Of a stretch of DNA of 64,000 nt, positions 8,706 through 17,376 are shown one piece after another. Made by a program: the position numbers and the translations under genes. Location: contig NZ_CP134159.1 in assembly GCF_032197885.1 (NCBI RefSeq), positions 1,178,001 to 1,242,000 of the forward strand, read 5' to 3'. The first letter of the stretch is position 1; each line of letters begins with the position of its first letter. The notes beneath the pieces were generated by a model, which worked only from the letters and a program-made list of their open reading frames with translations, was not told the DNA's origin and did not search any database. The DNA comes from Levilactobacillus namurensis (GTDB taxonomy: Bacteria > Bacillota > Bacilli > Lactobacillales > Lactobacillaceae).

Positions 8706-9623
8706 ATGGAGAAAGTATTGGCAATTGTAGGCCCGACCGCGGTCGGTAAAACGGCGTTAGCCATTCAGCTGGCGCGAAAATTTCATGGGGAGATCATTTC
8801 CGGGGATTCCATGCAGGTTTACCGACGCTTAGACATCGGGACGGCGAAGGCCACAGCGGCAGAACAAGCCCAGGCCCCGCATCATCTGATTGATATTTGC
8901 GACGTGACACAGCAGTTTACGGTCGCCCAATTTGTCGCGGCAGCCCAGAAGTTGATCCCAGCGATTCGGCAACGAGGACACCTCCCGATTATTGCGGGGG
9001 GGACTGGTTTTTATCTTCAGGCCCTATTCGATGGTTTGGCGTTGGGGGCGGATGCGCCAGGGGATACGGCCGTTCGGGAACGTCTACGGGCTATTGCGCA
9101 AGAACAAGGCGCCCAAGCCTTATGGGAGCAGTTGAACCGGCAGGACCCGGTCGCGGCGGCTAAGATTCCCCAGACCAATGTCCGCCGAACGGTTCGGGCC
9201 TTAGAAGTAATCCAGGTGACGGGACAACGGTTTTCTCAACAAGACAACGCTGGTCCTCAATATGATGAATGCTACTTGGCCTTAAACACGGAGCGGGCAC
9301 TGTTATATCGGCGGATTAACCAGCGGGTCGATCAGATGGTCCAACAGGGATTGTGGGATGAGGTCAAGTGGCTGGCCCAACAAGGTGGGACGCAATTACC
9401 AGCCGCTACGGGAATTGGCTACCGAGAATTGTTGCCGGTGCTGGATCATCCGGAACAATGGTCTAGTGCAATTGAGACCGTTAAACAGGACTCACGGCAT
9501 TATGCTAAACGGCAATTGACCTGGTTTCGGAACCAGACTAAGGCCACTTGGTATGATCTCGTCCAGCACCCGGAACAGCAGGCCCAGATTGATACTCAGG
9601 TCGCTGCATGGCTCCGACATTAG
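8706..9623 (+). CDS. miaA: tRNA dimethylallyltransferase
   Basis: Adds the dimethylallyl group to N6 of A37 in tRNAs reading UNN codons. The 305-residue protein has the P-loop AIVGPTAVGKTALA (about 6-19), the substrate motif GDSMQVYRRLDIGTAK, GGTGFYLQALFDGL, and the late motif DSRHYAKRQLTWFRNQ, all MiaA signatures. The ATG at 8706 follows AGAAGGGG. In Bacillota it often precedes glnR-glnA (frequently through hfq), as here, although hfq is absent. Confidence 0.96.
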   Translation: MEKVLAIVGPTAVGKTALAIQLARKFHGEIISGDSMQVYRRLDIGTAKATAAEQAQAPHHLIDICDVTQQFTVAQFVAAAQKLIPAIRQRGHLPIIAGGTGFYLQALFDGLALGADAPGDTAVRERLRAIAQEQGAQALWEQLNRQDPVAAAKIPQTNVRRTVRALEVIQVTGQRFSQQDNAGPQYDECYLALNTERALLYRRINQRVDQMVQQGLWDEVKWLAQQGGTQLPAATGIGYRELLPVLDHPEQWSSAIETVKQDSRHYAKRQLTWFRNQTKATWYDLVQHPEQQAQIDTQVAAWLRH

Positions 9624-9664
9624 TTCTTACGATTAACTAAAGATTGGGACGTTTTACCTTCGAA

Positions 9665-9681
9665 TGTTATAAAACGTGACA
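9665..9681 (+). promoter_or_regulatory. GlnR/TnrA box upstream of glnR-glnA
   Basis: The 17 bases read TGTTA-TAAAACG-TGACA, a perfect match to the GlnR/TnrA consensus TGTNA-N7-TNACA. It ends seven bases before the -35 of the glnR promoter, so GlnR can autoregulate its operon in response to glutamine. Confidence 0.85.
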
Positions 9682-9688
9682 TCATTTC

Positions 9689-9716
9689 TTGACCTGTTTC
9701 TGAGACGTGGTATGAT
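9689..9716 (+). promoter_or_regulatory. SigA-type promoter of glnR-glnA
   Basis: TTGACC (9689-9694) and TATGAT (9711-9716) are separated by 16 bases, about 30 bases before the TTG start of glnR, with the GlnR box immediately upstream. Confidence 0.75.
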
Positions 9717-9744
9717 ATCGGTATAGTTGAAGGGGGCCGGTAGG

Positions 9745-10131
9745 TTGAAAGGAAAAGAATTGCGGCGGTCGTTGGCCGTCTTACCGATCGGTACCGTCAT
9801 GAAGTTAACGAGTCTAACGGCCCGGCAGATTCGATACTATGAATCGCAGGGGTTGGTCTTACCACAACGGAATGACGGCAACCGGCGGATGTATTCGCTC
9901 AACGACATTGACCGGTTACTGGAGATCAAGGATTACCTCGATGATGGTGTGAACGTGGCTGGCATCAAGGCCATCTATGAACAACAAGCGGCACGGGAGG
10001 CGGCACGGAAGGCCAAGCAAGACCGTCCTTTAATGGATGCGGACGTCCGCCAGATTCTCCAAGACGAGCTGATTCGTCAGGGGGGATTGGGTCATCCCCA
10101 GGATGGCGTCGATTCTCACCGACCGCTGTAA
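9745..10131 (+). CDS. glnR: MerR-family nitrogen regulator GlnR
   Basis: Repressor of glutamine synthetase and nitrogen genes, acting with feedback-inhibited GlnA. The 128-residue protein has a MerR winged HTH (MKLTSLTARQIRYYESQGLVL, about 19-39, then RMYSLNDIDRLLEIK) and a short C-terminal tail like GlnR rather than a ligand domain. I choose TTG 9745, eight bases from AAGGGGG; an in-frame TTG at 9727 would overlap that ribosome site. glnA follows 55 bases downstream. The GlnR box upstream implies autoregulation. Confidence 0.93.
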   Translation: MKGKELRRSLAVLPIGTVMKLTSLTARQIRYYESQGLVLPQRNDGNRRMYSLNDIDRLLEIKDYLDDGVNVAGIKAIYEQQAAREAARKAKQDRPLMDADVRQILQDELIRQGGLGHPQDGVDSHRPL

Positions 10132-10186
10132 CATAGATGATGGGTACAGATGATGAGTGACTAAGAATTTGATAGGAGCGATTAGA

Positions 10187-11527
10187 ATGGCAAAACCTGC
10201 ATATACCAAGGATGACATCCGTCAGATGGCAAAGGACGAAAACGTTAAGTTCCTGCGGTTGATGTTCACCGATTTATTTGGCACGATTAAAAACGTTGAA
10301 GTCCCCATTAGCCAACTAGGCAAGTTACTGGATAACAAGCTGATGTTTGATGGGTCATCCATCGACGGCTTTGTTCGGATCGAGGAAAGTGATATGTACC
10401 TGTATCCGGATCTGTCAACCTGGATGATCTTCCCATGGAGTACGGAACGGGGGAAGATTGCGCGGGTGATTTGTGAGGTTTATACGCCAGATGGTAAGCC
10501 GTTTGAGGGCGATCCGCGGAACAACTTGATTCGCGTTCTGTCAGATATGCGTAAAGCAGGCTTTACGGACTTTAACATCGGTCCGGAACCAGAGTTCTTC
10601 CTCTTCAAGATGGATGAAAATGGCAAGCCAACGACGGAACTGAACGATAAGGGGAGTTACTTCGACATGGCCCCAATGGACTTGGGTGAGAATTGCCGAC
10701 GTGAAATTGTCTTGACGCTGGAAGAAATGGGCTTTGACGTTGAAGCGGCGCACCATGAAGTGGCACCAGGACAACACGAAATTGACTTCAAGTATGCGGA
10801 TGCCTTAACGGCGGCGGACAACATCCAAACGTTCAAGTTGGTGGTCAAGACGGTGGCTCGGAAGTACGGCTTGTACGCTACCTTCATGCCGAAGCCATTA
10901 GCGGGAATCAACGGTTCCGGGATGCACTTGAACATGTCGCTGTTCCACGATAAAGGAAACGCCTTCTACGACCCTAAGGGCGAGATGGAACTTTCCGAAG
11001 ACGCTTACCACTTCTTAGGCGGGCTCTTGAAGCACGCCCGGAGCTTTACGGCGATCTGCAACCCAATCGTCAACAGTTACAAGCGGTTAGTGCCAGGGTA
11101 TGAAGCCCCCGTCTATGTAGCTTGGTCCGGGTCTAACCGGTCGCCATTGATTCGGGTCCCAAGTTCCCGTGGCTTATCGACGCGGTTGGAACTCCGGAGT
11201 GTTGATCCAGCGGCCAACCCATACTTGGCCATCGCGGCCGTCTTGGAAGCCGGGCTGGATGGTTTGCGGAACCAGTTGGCACCACGTGAAGCCGTTGACC
11301 GGAACATCTACCGGATGGACGCGGAAGAACGGCAGGAAAACCACATTACCAACTTGCCAGATACGTTGCACAACGCCTTAAAGGACTTGGCAGCTGATGA
11401 TGTGATGCGTAACGCCATGGGCAGTCACTTGTACCAGAGCTTTATTGAAGCCAAGAACTTAGAATACAATTCTTACCGGACCCAAGTGTCACAATGGGAA
11501 CGGGACCAGTACTTGGAACTTTACTAA
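10187..11527 (+). CDS. glnA: Type I glutamine synthetase
   Basis: Makes glutamine from glutamate, ammonia and ATP. At 446 residues it matches the short GSI-alpha type of Bacillota. Visible sites include [12 protein letters not shown] near the N-terminus, [10 protein letters not shown], the metal/substrate motif GPEPEFFLF, and [12 protein letters not shown]. The adenylylation tyrosine insert of long GSI forms is absent, consistent with control by GlnR and feedback inhibition. The ATG at 10187 has ATAGGAG upstream. Operon with glnR, ended by a hairpin. Confidence 0.97.
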   Translation: MAKPAYTKDDIRQMAKDENVKFLRLMFTDLFGTIKNVEVPISQLGKLLDNKLMFDGSSIDGFVRIEESDMYLYPDLSTWMIFPWSTERGKIARVICEVYTPDGKPFEGDPRNNLIRVLSDMRKAGFTDFNIGPEPEFFLFKMDENGKPTTELNDKGSYFDMAPMDLGENCRREIVLTLEEMGFDVEAAHHEVAPGQHEIDFKYADALTAADNIQTFKLVVKTVARKYGLYATFMPKPLAGINGSGMHLNMSLFHDKGNAFYDPKGEMELSEDAYHFLGGLLKHARSFTAICNPIVNSYKRLVPGYEAPVYVAWSGSNRSPLIRVPSSRGLSTRLELRSVDPAANPYLAIAAVLEAGLDGLRNQLAPREAVDRNIYRMDAEERQENHITNLPDTLHNALKDLAADDVMRNAMGSHLYQSFIEAKNLEYNSYRTQVSQWERDQYLELY

Positions 11528-11552
11528 TTTTAAATTTAAACATGACTAGGAA

Positions 11553-11581
11553 GGTCGGAGACACTGTCTCGGGCCTTTTTG
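11553..11581 (+). terminator. Terminator of glnR-glnA
   Basis: The imperfect stem GGTCGGAGACA / TGTCTCGGGCC is followed by five T residues, 25 bases after the glnA stop. Confidence 0.8.
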
Positions 11582-11890
11582 GCGCCTAATGGGGTTGATG
11601 TAAAATTCATTGGGCGTTTGAGACGGTGTTGGCCCCAAGTTTTCGTATAATAGGAGCCAGAGCCCGCCTTGGCAAGTAAGCACTGAGAAGGGCCTAGGTA
11701 TCTGGGGACGGGGAACCCGACAAGGTTTAATTAAGGTTCACCCGTTAGTTAGAACATTGATTATAAAAATTTTTTTGTTTTCCACTAAAAATCGCTGAAA
11801 CGGCTTTATTCTCCTGTATTTTGTTGGTAACATAAACGTATAACCAATGTTCACGGCAGTGCCTAAGAACATGAGAATGAGGGATAATTC
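11582..11890 (+). other. Structured intergenic region, candidate small RNA
   Basis: This stretch has no plausible gene. A TATAAT element (11646-11651) is followed by two stem-forming segments: CCAGA(11657-11661)/TCTGG(11701-11705) with inner GCCC/GGGC, and ACGGGGAACC (11708-11717) with GGTTCACCCGT (11735-11745). A T-run follows at 11770-11776. This looks like a transcribed structured RNA of roughly 120 bases, but the -35 is weak and no strong stem abuts the T-run. I cannot match it to 6S, SRP or RNase P RNA. The last 100 bases probably carry the promoter of the next operon. Confidence 0.4.
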
Positions 11891-12775
11891 ATGGAAAATC
11901 AAGAACAGCAAACAAGTGCTGCCAACGTCTTAACCCAGGCAATTGCCACAAAACTCGATTACTTGAGCACATTACAGGCGGCGGTTCAGCGCGGCGATGA
12001 CCGTCAAGTTTATGAATTACTGGACCGAGCACGGTACTATCAAGAAATTAAACAAACGCGGGCCAAGCGGTCTGTTAACCATTTGGAAGAACTGGTCGAT
12101 AATATTCATCCCCAAATCAGTCACTACTTAAGTGACCGGTTGATTGATTATCTGGGACATATTTACCCGTTCTTCTACTACGAGGAATATACGACCGGGA
12201 GATTCCATATTTACTTTGGAAATTGGTGGGATCGTCGGTTATTTGGTGAACTGGACGTGGTCAACGTTCAATTCAACTTCGACCAGACGGAGTTCGATAA
12301 ACTGCGGCGGTCGTTTGAACTTGAAGCGCAACATCAACGGTTAAATACCGCAAAGATTGAGGCGATTTCAAGTGAAAGCGAAAAACTCCAGAAGTTGATG
12401 GACGCGCAACCAGTTCGGGATAACGAAAAGACCAAGTTGCGGGAACAACTTAAGGAAAACAGTCAAAAGAGTGGGATGCCTTGGGAGTCCGGTAAGATCA
12501 AGGATGAACGTCAGGGAATCATCGACCAACTGACCAAGTTGGCAGATGAGGACGAACAGGCGTTGAACGCTCATAAGACCATCAAGGCGAATGACGACCA
12601 AATCTTGGTCCTGTCTAAGGAAGATACGATTCTTAATTACGAAAAGCAGAGTATTCGTGAGGCTTTTGATGACTTTGAACACTTCCAGGCACGTAATCAG
12701 AGCTTATACGCGGACTACTTGAACAGCCTAGTGGGCAAGAGTTCTAGTGAAGGTGGGGTGAACGTCGATGATTAA
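11891..12775 (+). CDS. Unknown protein with central coiled coil, first gene of dUTPase operon
   Basis: I do not recognise a defined family; such proteins are sometimes loosely labelled SbcC-like in lactobacilli because of the coiled coil. The 294-residue, soluble, charged protein has an N-terminal helical part (about 1-80), an aromatic-rich middle (YPFFYYEEYTTGRFHIYFG, about 90-110) and a long heptad-like Gln/Glu/Lys region (about 135-265). No Walker motif, signal peptide or membrane segment is seen. The ATG at 11891 follows GAGGGAT. Its stop overlaps the next start by eight bases, so the two are translationally coupled and probably partner proteins. Confidence 0.7.
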   Translation: MENQEQQTSAANVLTQAIATKLDYLSTLQAAVQRGDDRQVYELLDRARYYQEIKQTRAKRSVNHLEELVDNIHPQISHYLSDRLIDYLGHIYPFFYYEEYTTGRFHIYFGNWWDRRLFGELDVVNVQFNFDQTEFDKLRRSFELEAQHQRLNTAKIEAISSESEKLQKLMDAQPVRDNEKTKLREQLKENSQKSGMPWESGKIKDERQGIIDQLTKLADEDEQALNAHKTIKANDDQILVLSKEDTILNYEKQSIREAFDDFEHFQARNQSLYADYLNSLVGKSSSEGGVNVDD

Positions 12776-13709
12776 CGAAAACGATCCGTCTACGTTAACG
12801 ACCAGCGGCCGGTTGTTGAACTACAACGCGGCCATTAAGGCGGGGTTGGAAACTGGGATTACGTTCACGAAGCTGATGGACCAGTTGATCAAGACCACGA
12901 ACCCGGACGAGTTGGTGGCTGCGGCGACCGAGCTTGCAGACTTTAAGTTGGATTCTGATTTTGTCACGTTCCCCCACCAATACAGCAATGCGGACTACTA
13001 CCTGCTGTTTATGTCCCGGATGCTGGAGTTGCATGATCAGGGAAATCAGGTCATGGTTCAGTCCCGCGACCAACATGAGGAATTGATTCAACAATTGACG
13101 CCTTTAGGTGATCGGGGAACGTTCAACTTCCGGGTGGAGACGTCCGAAAATGGTGGCGTCTTTTACCGGGAACGGGCGACGGGGCAATCCCTGTTCTACC
13201 TGAATCTGGACCGGAAGATGTTCCGCTTCAATAGCCATGCGTTAACGCAATTGTTCATCATCGACCTCCACGAAACGGTGCCAGTCGAGACGGTCAAGAC
13301 CTCCGTTCAGATTCTGATTGATTTTGCCCGTTACCTGAAGGAAGACTACGGGTACTCCGTGGACTTTAACATCTTGGACGCGGCCAACTCGGAGAATTAT
13401 CCGGTACACTCAGCCGACTTGCCGGCTGGTGTGGTGGACCGACTGTTCGTGGCGGCTGCCAAGAACGACTACATGTTGACGAACGGCGTCAACGGTAATG
13501 GTGCCCGAATCGCCTTGGATAAAGGTGTTGTGGTGGACATCTTTAACAATCAGTTAGAGGGACAGCCTGAATGGGTCTTGACGGTTCACGATGACGACCA
13601 GAAGACCTCTTGGTTCGACGTGTTGTTGAACTACCCGTTCATTCGGGACTGGTACTTAGAGAACTTAACGGACTTGGAGATTGTCTCCGATCCGCTGATC
13701 TTCAGTTAG
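12768..13709 (+). CDS. Unknown acidic protein, second gene of dUTPase operon
   Basis: A soluble, acidic protein of 313 residues with no family I can name. It has mixed alpha/beta character, aromatic patches (FPHQYSNADYYLLFMSRML, about 65-83; SWFDVLLNYPFIRDWYLENL near the C-terminus) and no membrane segments or nucleotide-binding loops. The ATG lies inside the last codons of the upstream gene, and the stop is 12 bases before the dUTPase start. Tight linkage suggests a shared task with both neighbours, but what that is cannot be inferred from sequence alone. Confidence 0.72.
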   Translation: MINENDPSTLTTSGRLLNYNAAIKAGLETGITFTKLMDQLIKTTNPDELVAAATELADFKLDSDFVTFPHQYSNADYYLLFMSRMLELHDQGNQVMVQSRDQHEELIQQLTPLGDRGTFNFRVETSENGGVFYRERATGQSLFYLNLDRKMFRFNSHALTQLFIIDLHETVPVETVKTSVQILIDFARYLKEDYGYSVDFNILDAANSENYPVHSADLPAGVVDRLFVAAAKNDYMLTNGVNGNGARIALDKGVVVDIFNNQLEGQPEWVLTVHDDDQKTSWFDVLLNYPFIRDWYLENLTDLEIVSDPLIFS

Positions 13710-13721
13710 GGAGGACTTGCC

Positions 13722-14264
13722 GTGTTAGAACTTGCAAAATTAGTGCAGCAATCCATTGCTTTGGATGAACAGATTACGACGGAACGGGACATCGAAATGA
13801 CGCGGCCACATCAGATTGAGAACGCCTACGTTGCTTTGGATGTCGAGTTGGCGGAAGTTGCCAACACGTCGGAGTGGTTCAAAGTTTGGAAGACCCACCG
13901 TGGGAAGGCCGATGCTGGTGAGACGCCCCAGCAGACCTTGCTGACGGAGTACACGGACGCCCTGGACTTTTTCCTATTGGTTGCGGCCAAGAAGACCTGG
14001 ACGCACCTGATCATGTTGACGGAAGAGGACCTAACGGCACTGGCGCAGAGCCGCCCGGCGAAGAATCCGGATCAGCAATACTTAATTCTGAAACGCATGT
14101 TGTTTAACAGCCATTTTGCGCATCGGCAGGATGATTTTCGACACGCGTGGCGTCTGTTCTTGAAATGGGGAATGGTTGACTTTGGCTTCAGTCAAGACCA
14201 GATTCAAGCGGCTTACGAGGCTAAGCGCCAGGTCAACTTAGACCGGCAGGCCAACGATTACTAA
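13722..14264 (+). CDS. Dimeric all-alpha dUTP diphosphatase (dUTPase_2-like)
   Basis: Probably hydrolyses dUTP to dUMP and pyrophosphate, keeping uracil out of DNA and feeding thymidylate synthesis. The 180-residue helical protein shows the MazG-like metal motif ALDVELAEVANTSEWFKVWK (about 38-57), a second acidic helix EYTDALDFFLLVA (about 76-88) and a C-terminal AYEAKRQVNLDRQ, as in the dimeric dUTPase family. The start is GTG 13722 behind AGGGAGGA. Being last in an operon with two unknown genes is unusual for a nucleotide house-cleaning enzyme. Family assignment is from memory of motifs. Confidence 0.78.
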   Translation: MLELAKLVQQSIALDEQITTERDIEMTRPHQIENAYVALDVELAEVANTSEWFKVWKTHRGKADAGETPQQTLLTEYTDALDFFLLVAAKKTWTHLIMLTEEDLTALAQSRPAKNPDQQYLILKRMLFNSHFAHRQDDFRHAWRLFLKWGMVDFGFSQDQIQAAYEAKRQVNLDRQANDY

Positions 14265-14277
14265 GATGCGTGATTTA

Positions 14278-14315
14278 AACGACGGGACCGTTTGAAAAAA
14301 TGGTCCCGTCGTTGG
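14278..14315 (+). terminator. Hairpin after the dUTPase operon
   Basis: A perfect stem ACGACGGGACC / GGTCCCGTCGT around an A-rich loop lies ten bases past the stop. There is no T-run, so termination may be weak or the hairpin may protect the 3' end. Confidence 0.6.
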
Positions 14316-14392
14316 TGACCTTGGAAGATTGCGCCTAGACGCACCAGTACCAGGGCTTTAAGAAAAAATTAACGGTTGTCAACCAAAACTTC

Positions 14393-14421
14393 TTGACAGA
14401 AGGGGCGGCTTCCGGTACAAT
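14393..14421 (+). promoter_or_regulatory. SigA promoter of rplU-prp-rpmA
   Basis: A consensus TTGACA (14393-14398) and TACAAT (14416-14421) are spaced by exactly 17 bases. Confidence 0.88.
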
Positions 14422-14427
14422 TTTCAT

Positions 14428-14530
14428 GTTGTATTTGTGGACTTCCACAGCTGCAACCGCTCGGGACAAGCTTTTAAGTACCGTATTCGGTCACTTGTTT
14501 TCGGCGAGTCTAAGTCTTAGATTATAAGGA
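14428..14530 (+). promoter_or_regulatory. L21 leader (ribosomal protein autoregulatory RNA)
   Basis: The roughly 100-base untranslated region between the promoter and the rplU ribosome site can fold into several helices (for example GTGGACTTCCAC and paired segments around CTTAAGTACC...GGTCACTTG). Position and size match the Bacillota L21 leader family, in which excess ribosomal protein represses the operon. Recognised by context; not aligned. Confidence 0.6.
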
Positions 14531-14541
14531 GGTGCACATAG

Positions 14542-14850
14542 ATGTACGCAATTATCGTAACTGGTGGTAAGCAGTACAAGGTCGAAGCAGGCCAAGCTGT
14601 TTACGTCGAAAAGTTAAACGTTGAGGCCGGCGCTAAGGTCACTTTTGACCAAGTTGTCTTTGTAGGCGGCGATACGCCAAAGATTGGTACGCCAACTGTA
14701 GATGGCGCAACTGTTACCGGGACTGTTGAAAAGAACGGTCTGGAAAAGAAGGTTGTGACCTACAAGTACAAGCCAAAGAAGGGCCAACACACGAAGAAGG
14801 GTCACCGTCAACCATACACCAAGGTTGTCATTGACGCTATCAACGCGTAA
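14542..14850 (+). CDS. rplU: 50S ribosomal protein L21
   Basis: A 102-residue protein starting [18 protein letters not shown] and ending in the lysine-rich [19 protein letters not shown] region, typical L21 bound to 23S rRNA domain I. AAGGAGGTG precedes the ATG. It leads the standard rplU-prp-rpmA operon. Confidence 0.98.
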   Translation: MYAIIVTGGKQYKVEAGQAVYVEKLNVEAGAKVTFDQVVFVGGDTPKIGTPTVDGATVTGTVEKNGLEKKVVTYKYKPKKGQHTKKGHRQPYTKVVIDAINA

Positions 14851-14871
14851 AGATTAAAGGAGCGAACCCGG

Positions 14872-15210
14872 ATGATTCAAGCAACGGTCCATTATGGATC
14901 CGACCGAATCAATTCATTTCGAATCACTGGTCATGCCGATTCCGGCGAATATGGCCAAGACATTGTTTGCGCTGCGGTTTCGGTGCTTGCGATTACGACG
15001 GTCAACGGCCTACAACGAGTCGCTGAGATTCCAATCGACGTTGAGAATCGTGATCAGGCAGGGGGCTTTCTGGAAGTTCACCTACCACCAAAGCTGGAAG
15101 CAACGACCGAATTAAAGGGACAAGCAATCCTCCAGAGTTTCGCGGATGGGTTACGGGATGTCGCAACGAATTATGCCGACTTCGTCACTTATGATGAAGT
15201 CACCGATTAA
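14872..15210 (+). CDS. prp: Ribosomal-processing cysteine protease Prp
   Basis: Removes the N-terminal extension of ribosomal protein L27 in Bacillota. The 112-residue protein has the catalytic histidine H21 in [13 protein letters not shown] and the catalytic cysteine C33 in IVCAAVSVL, separated by the flexible loop expected for the family. It lies between rplU and rpmA, directly upstream of its substrate, which carries a matching cleavage site. The start codon at 14872 follows AAAGGAG. Confidence 0.95.
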   Translation: MIQATVHYGSDRINSFRITGHADSGEYGQDIVCAAVSVLAITTVNGLQRVAEIPIDVENRDQAGGFLEVHLPPKLEATTELKGQAILQSFADGLRDVATNYADFVTYDEVTD

Positions 15211-15229
15211 ATTCACGGGGGTGAAACAT

Positions 15230-15529
15230 ATGCTGATGAACATGAACTTACAATTCTTCTCTCACCATAAAGGTGGTGGGTCCACTGCTAACGGTCGAGA
15301 CTCTGCTGGTCGTCGTCTTGGGACGAAGGCTGCTGATGGTTCGACGGTTACGGGTGGTTCTATCCTTTACCGTCAACGTGGGACGCACATCTACCCTGGC
15401 CTGAACGTAGGTCGTGGTGGCGATGACACCTTATTCGCTAAGGTTGCAGGTGTGGTTAAATTCGAACGACTTGGTCGCGACAAGCGTCAAGTATCCGTTT
15501 ACCCAGTTGCCGAAGAAGTAGCTAAATAA
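15230..15529 (+). CDS. rpmA: 50S ribosomal protein L27 with Prp-cleaved N-terminal extension
   Basis: L27 reaches the peptidyl-transferase centre with its N-terminus. The 99-residue protein starts [10 protein letters not shown] followed by [15 protein letters not shown]. The [11 protein letters not shown] junction is the Prp processing site, so the mature protein should begin at Ser. ATG 15230, behind GGGGGTG, is the real start; the longer open frame back to 15146 lies inside prp. Body residues such as [11 protein letters not shown] are highly conserved. Confidence 0.97.
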   Translation: MLMNMNLQFFSHHKGGGSTANGRDSAGRRLGTKAADGSTVTGGSILYRQRGTHIYPGLNVGRGGDDTLFAKVAGVVKFERLGRDKRQVSVYPVAEEVAK

Positions 15530-15553
15530 CACGAGGTTTTCCTCGTACGACTG

Positions 15554-15594
15554 AAGAGCTTGAGGCGAGACCAATTCGCTTTGAGCTCTTCTTT
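15554..15594 (+). terminator. Hairpin after rpmA
   Basis: The stem GAAGAGCT / AGCTCTTC with additional pairing (GAGGCGA...TTCGCTTT) closes the rplU operon; only a short T-rich tail follows. Confidence 0.65.
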
Positions 15595-15620
15595 GCTTTC
15601 ATTATCTGGGAGGGATGTTG

Positions 15621-16688
15621 ATGACCACAGATCGAGTGGCCCGGTTACGGGCGCAGTTTGCACCGTTGAGCATTGATAGTTTCTTGATTCAGGCACCCAG
15701 TAATCAACGTTATCTAACGGGAACCAGCGTTGAGCCGGGTGACGGCTACGTGTTAGTGACGCAAAAACGGTTAGTCTTTATTACGGATGCGCGTTACGAG
15801 ACGGAGCTGAAACGGACGATTCCGACGATTGAACGGGTGATTACGCGAAACTATTTGCAAGCGGTCAACGATATCCTGACCGCGGACGGCGCGACGGTTC
15901 TGGGTTTGGAAGACACGCTACCCTTACGGACGTTTACTTGGCTAGACGAGCATTTAACGGCCGATCCCGTGCCGTTAGCTAACGTCGTGGATGACTTGCG
16001 CCAGGTCAAGGATGCCGATGAACTGGCGGCTATCCAGCGGGCGACAGCCCTGACTAGCCAAGGGGTCGAAGCCTTATTCGCGGTCTTAAAACCTGGGATG
16101 ACGGAACGGGCAGCAGCCTTGTGGTTGACCCGGTGGATGCAAGACCACGGCGCAACTGGTGTGAGTTTCCCAACCATCGTGGCCAGCGGGGTTCGTTCGG
16201 CTTGGCCGCATGGTCAGGCGAGCGATAAGCCTTTGGCCTTACACGAGTTGGTGACCATTGATTGTGGATTCTACGTTGACGGCTATACGTCGGATCTGAC
16301 CCGGACCGTTGCCTTGGGGGATCCCGGTGACGCTTTTAAGCGGGCATATACTGCTGTGCAGACGGCCCAAGCCAAAATCATGGCGGCTGTGCGGCCCGGC
16401 GTGACTGGTGGGGAACTTGACCAGTTGGGCCGCGATTACCTCACGGCTGAAGGTTACGGGGATGCGTTTATCCACGGGACCGGTCACGGAATTGGGTTGG
16501 ACATTCATGAAGGGCCGAACATTGGTCGTGGCTGGCCGGATCGTTTGGAAGCTGACCAAGTCATCACGGTCGAGCCCGGCGTCTACTTCCCAGGACGCGG
16601 CGGCATTCGGATTGAAGACGATTTGCAAGTGACCGCCACGGGGCACACGGTCTTGACCACGGTTCCCCGAAATTTAATTATCTTGTAA
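15621..16688 (+). CDS. M24 family Xaa-Pro peptidase
   Basis: Metal-dependent dipeptidase/aminopeptidase that releases an N-terminal residue before proline (PepP/PepQ/YqhT group), cytosolic. At 355 residues it has an N-terminal creatinase-like domain (to about 125) and a pita-bread domain. Ligands appear in DCGFYVDGYTSDLTRT (two Asp), HGTGHGIGLDIHEGP (His), VEPGVYFPG (Glu) and RIEDDL (Glu). GGGAGGG at 15608-15614 favours ATG 15621 over the abutting ATG 15615. It precedes efp, as yqhT does in Bacillus. Aminopeptidase versus dipeptidase specificity is undecided. Confidence 0.9.
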   Translation: MTTDRVARLRAQFAPLSIDSFLIQAPSNQRYLTGTSVEPGDGYVLVTQKRLVFITDARYETELKRTIPTIERVITRNYLQAVNDILTADGATVLGLEDTLPLRTFTWLDEHLTADPVPLANVVDDLRQVKDADELAAIQRATALTSQGVEALFAVLKPGMTERAAALWLTRWMQDHGATGVSFPTIVASGVRSAWPHGQASDKPLALHELVTIDCGFYVDGYTSDLTRTVALGDPGDAFKRAYTAVQTAQAKIMAAVRPGVTGGELDQLGRDYLTAEGYGDAFIHGTGHGIGLDIHEGPNIGRGWPDRLEADQVITVEPGVYFPGRGGIRIEDDLQVTATGHTVLTTVPRNLIIL

Positions 16689-16762
16689 GCTCACCCCTTG
16701 TCTTGCTTTTTAGGGGGTAGAATTGATATTATAAAGAAGACATCTTTTAGGAGGCTGACATT

Positions 16763-17323
16763 ATGGCAATTTCTACTGCTAATTTTAAAAACGGTTTAAC
16801 CATTGAAGTGGACCACGCAATCTGGCGGATCTTAGAGTTCCAACACGTTAAACCAGGTAAGGGTGGCGCGTTCGTACGGACGAAGCTGAAGAACTTACGG
16901 ACGGGTGCCGTTCAAGAAAAGACTTTCCGTGCCGGCGCTAAGATGGAACAAGCGGATATTCAAACGCGTTCGATGCAATACCTGTACGAAGACGGCGATA
17001 GCCGGGTCTTCATGGATACGGATAACTACGAACAAATCTCAGTTCCAGATTCCGCAATTAAGGACCAATTACCGTTCTTGCAAGAAAACATGAACGTTGA
17101 TTTGATCCAATACAATGCTGAAGTCTTAGGGATTGAAGTTCCGAACACGGTTGTTCTGGAAGTCGCTTCAACGGAACCAAGTATCAAGGGGAACACCGCT
17201 TCTGGTGGGTCTAAGCCAGCAACGATGACGACCGGCTTGGTTGTTCAAGTGCCATTCTTCGTTAACGAAGGTGACAAGCTGTCCATCAACACCCAAGATT
17301 CGACGTACATTTCACGAGCTTAG
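16763..17323 (+). CDS. efp: Elongation factor P
   Basis: Relieves ribosomes stalled at polyproline stretches. Standard length of 186 residues in three beta-barrel domains. The domain I loop [14 protein letters not shown] carries the tip residue; here that tip is the bacillar type with K in KPGKGGAF. The C-terminal signature [18 protein letters not shown] is intact. A good AGGAGG precedes the ATG. It is followed by yqhY and nusB in the usual Bacillota order. Confidence 0.97.
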   Translation: MAISTANFKNGLTIEVDHAIWRILEFQHVKPGKGGAFVRTKLKNLRTGAVQEKTFRAGAKMEQADIQTRSMQYLYEDGDSRVFMDTDNYEQISVPDSAIKDQLPFLQENMNVDLIQYNAEVLGIEVPNTVVLEVASTEPSIKGNTASGGSKPATMTTGLVVQVPFFVNEGDKLSINTQDSTYISRA

Positions 17324-17376
17324 GTCGCTGAATCCAGACATTACCTGAAGTTCAACTCGTAAGGGAGGGTCTACGA

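Noticed and set aside
8808..9163. Alternative frames within miaA
   Set aside because: Overlap conserved miaA motifs and have no start signals.
11646..11777. 6S RNA, SRP RNA or RNase P RNA assignment
   Set aside because: Length and recognisable core motifs of these RNAs were not seen; left as an unclassified candidate.
15146..15229. Longer N-terminus for L27
   Set aside because: It overlaps prp; the Prp-type extension begins at ATG 15230 behind a good ribosome site.
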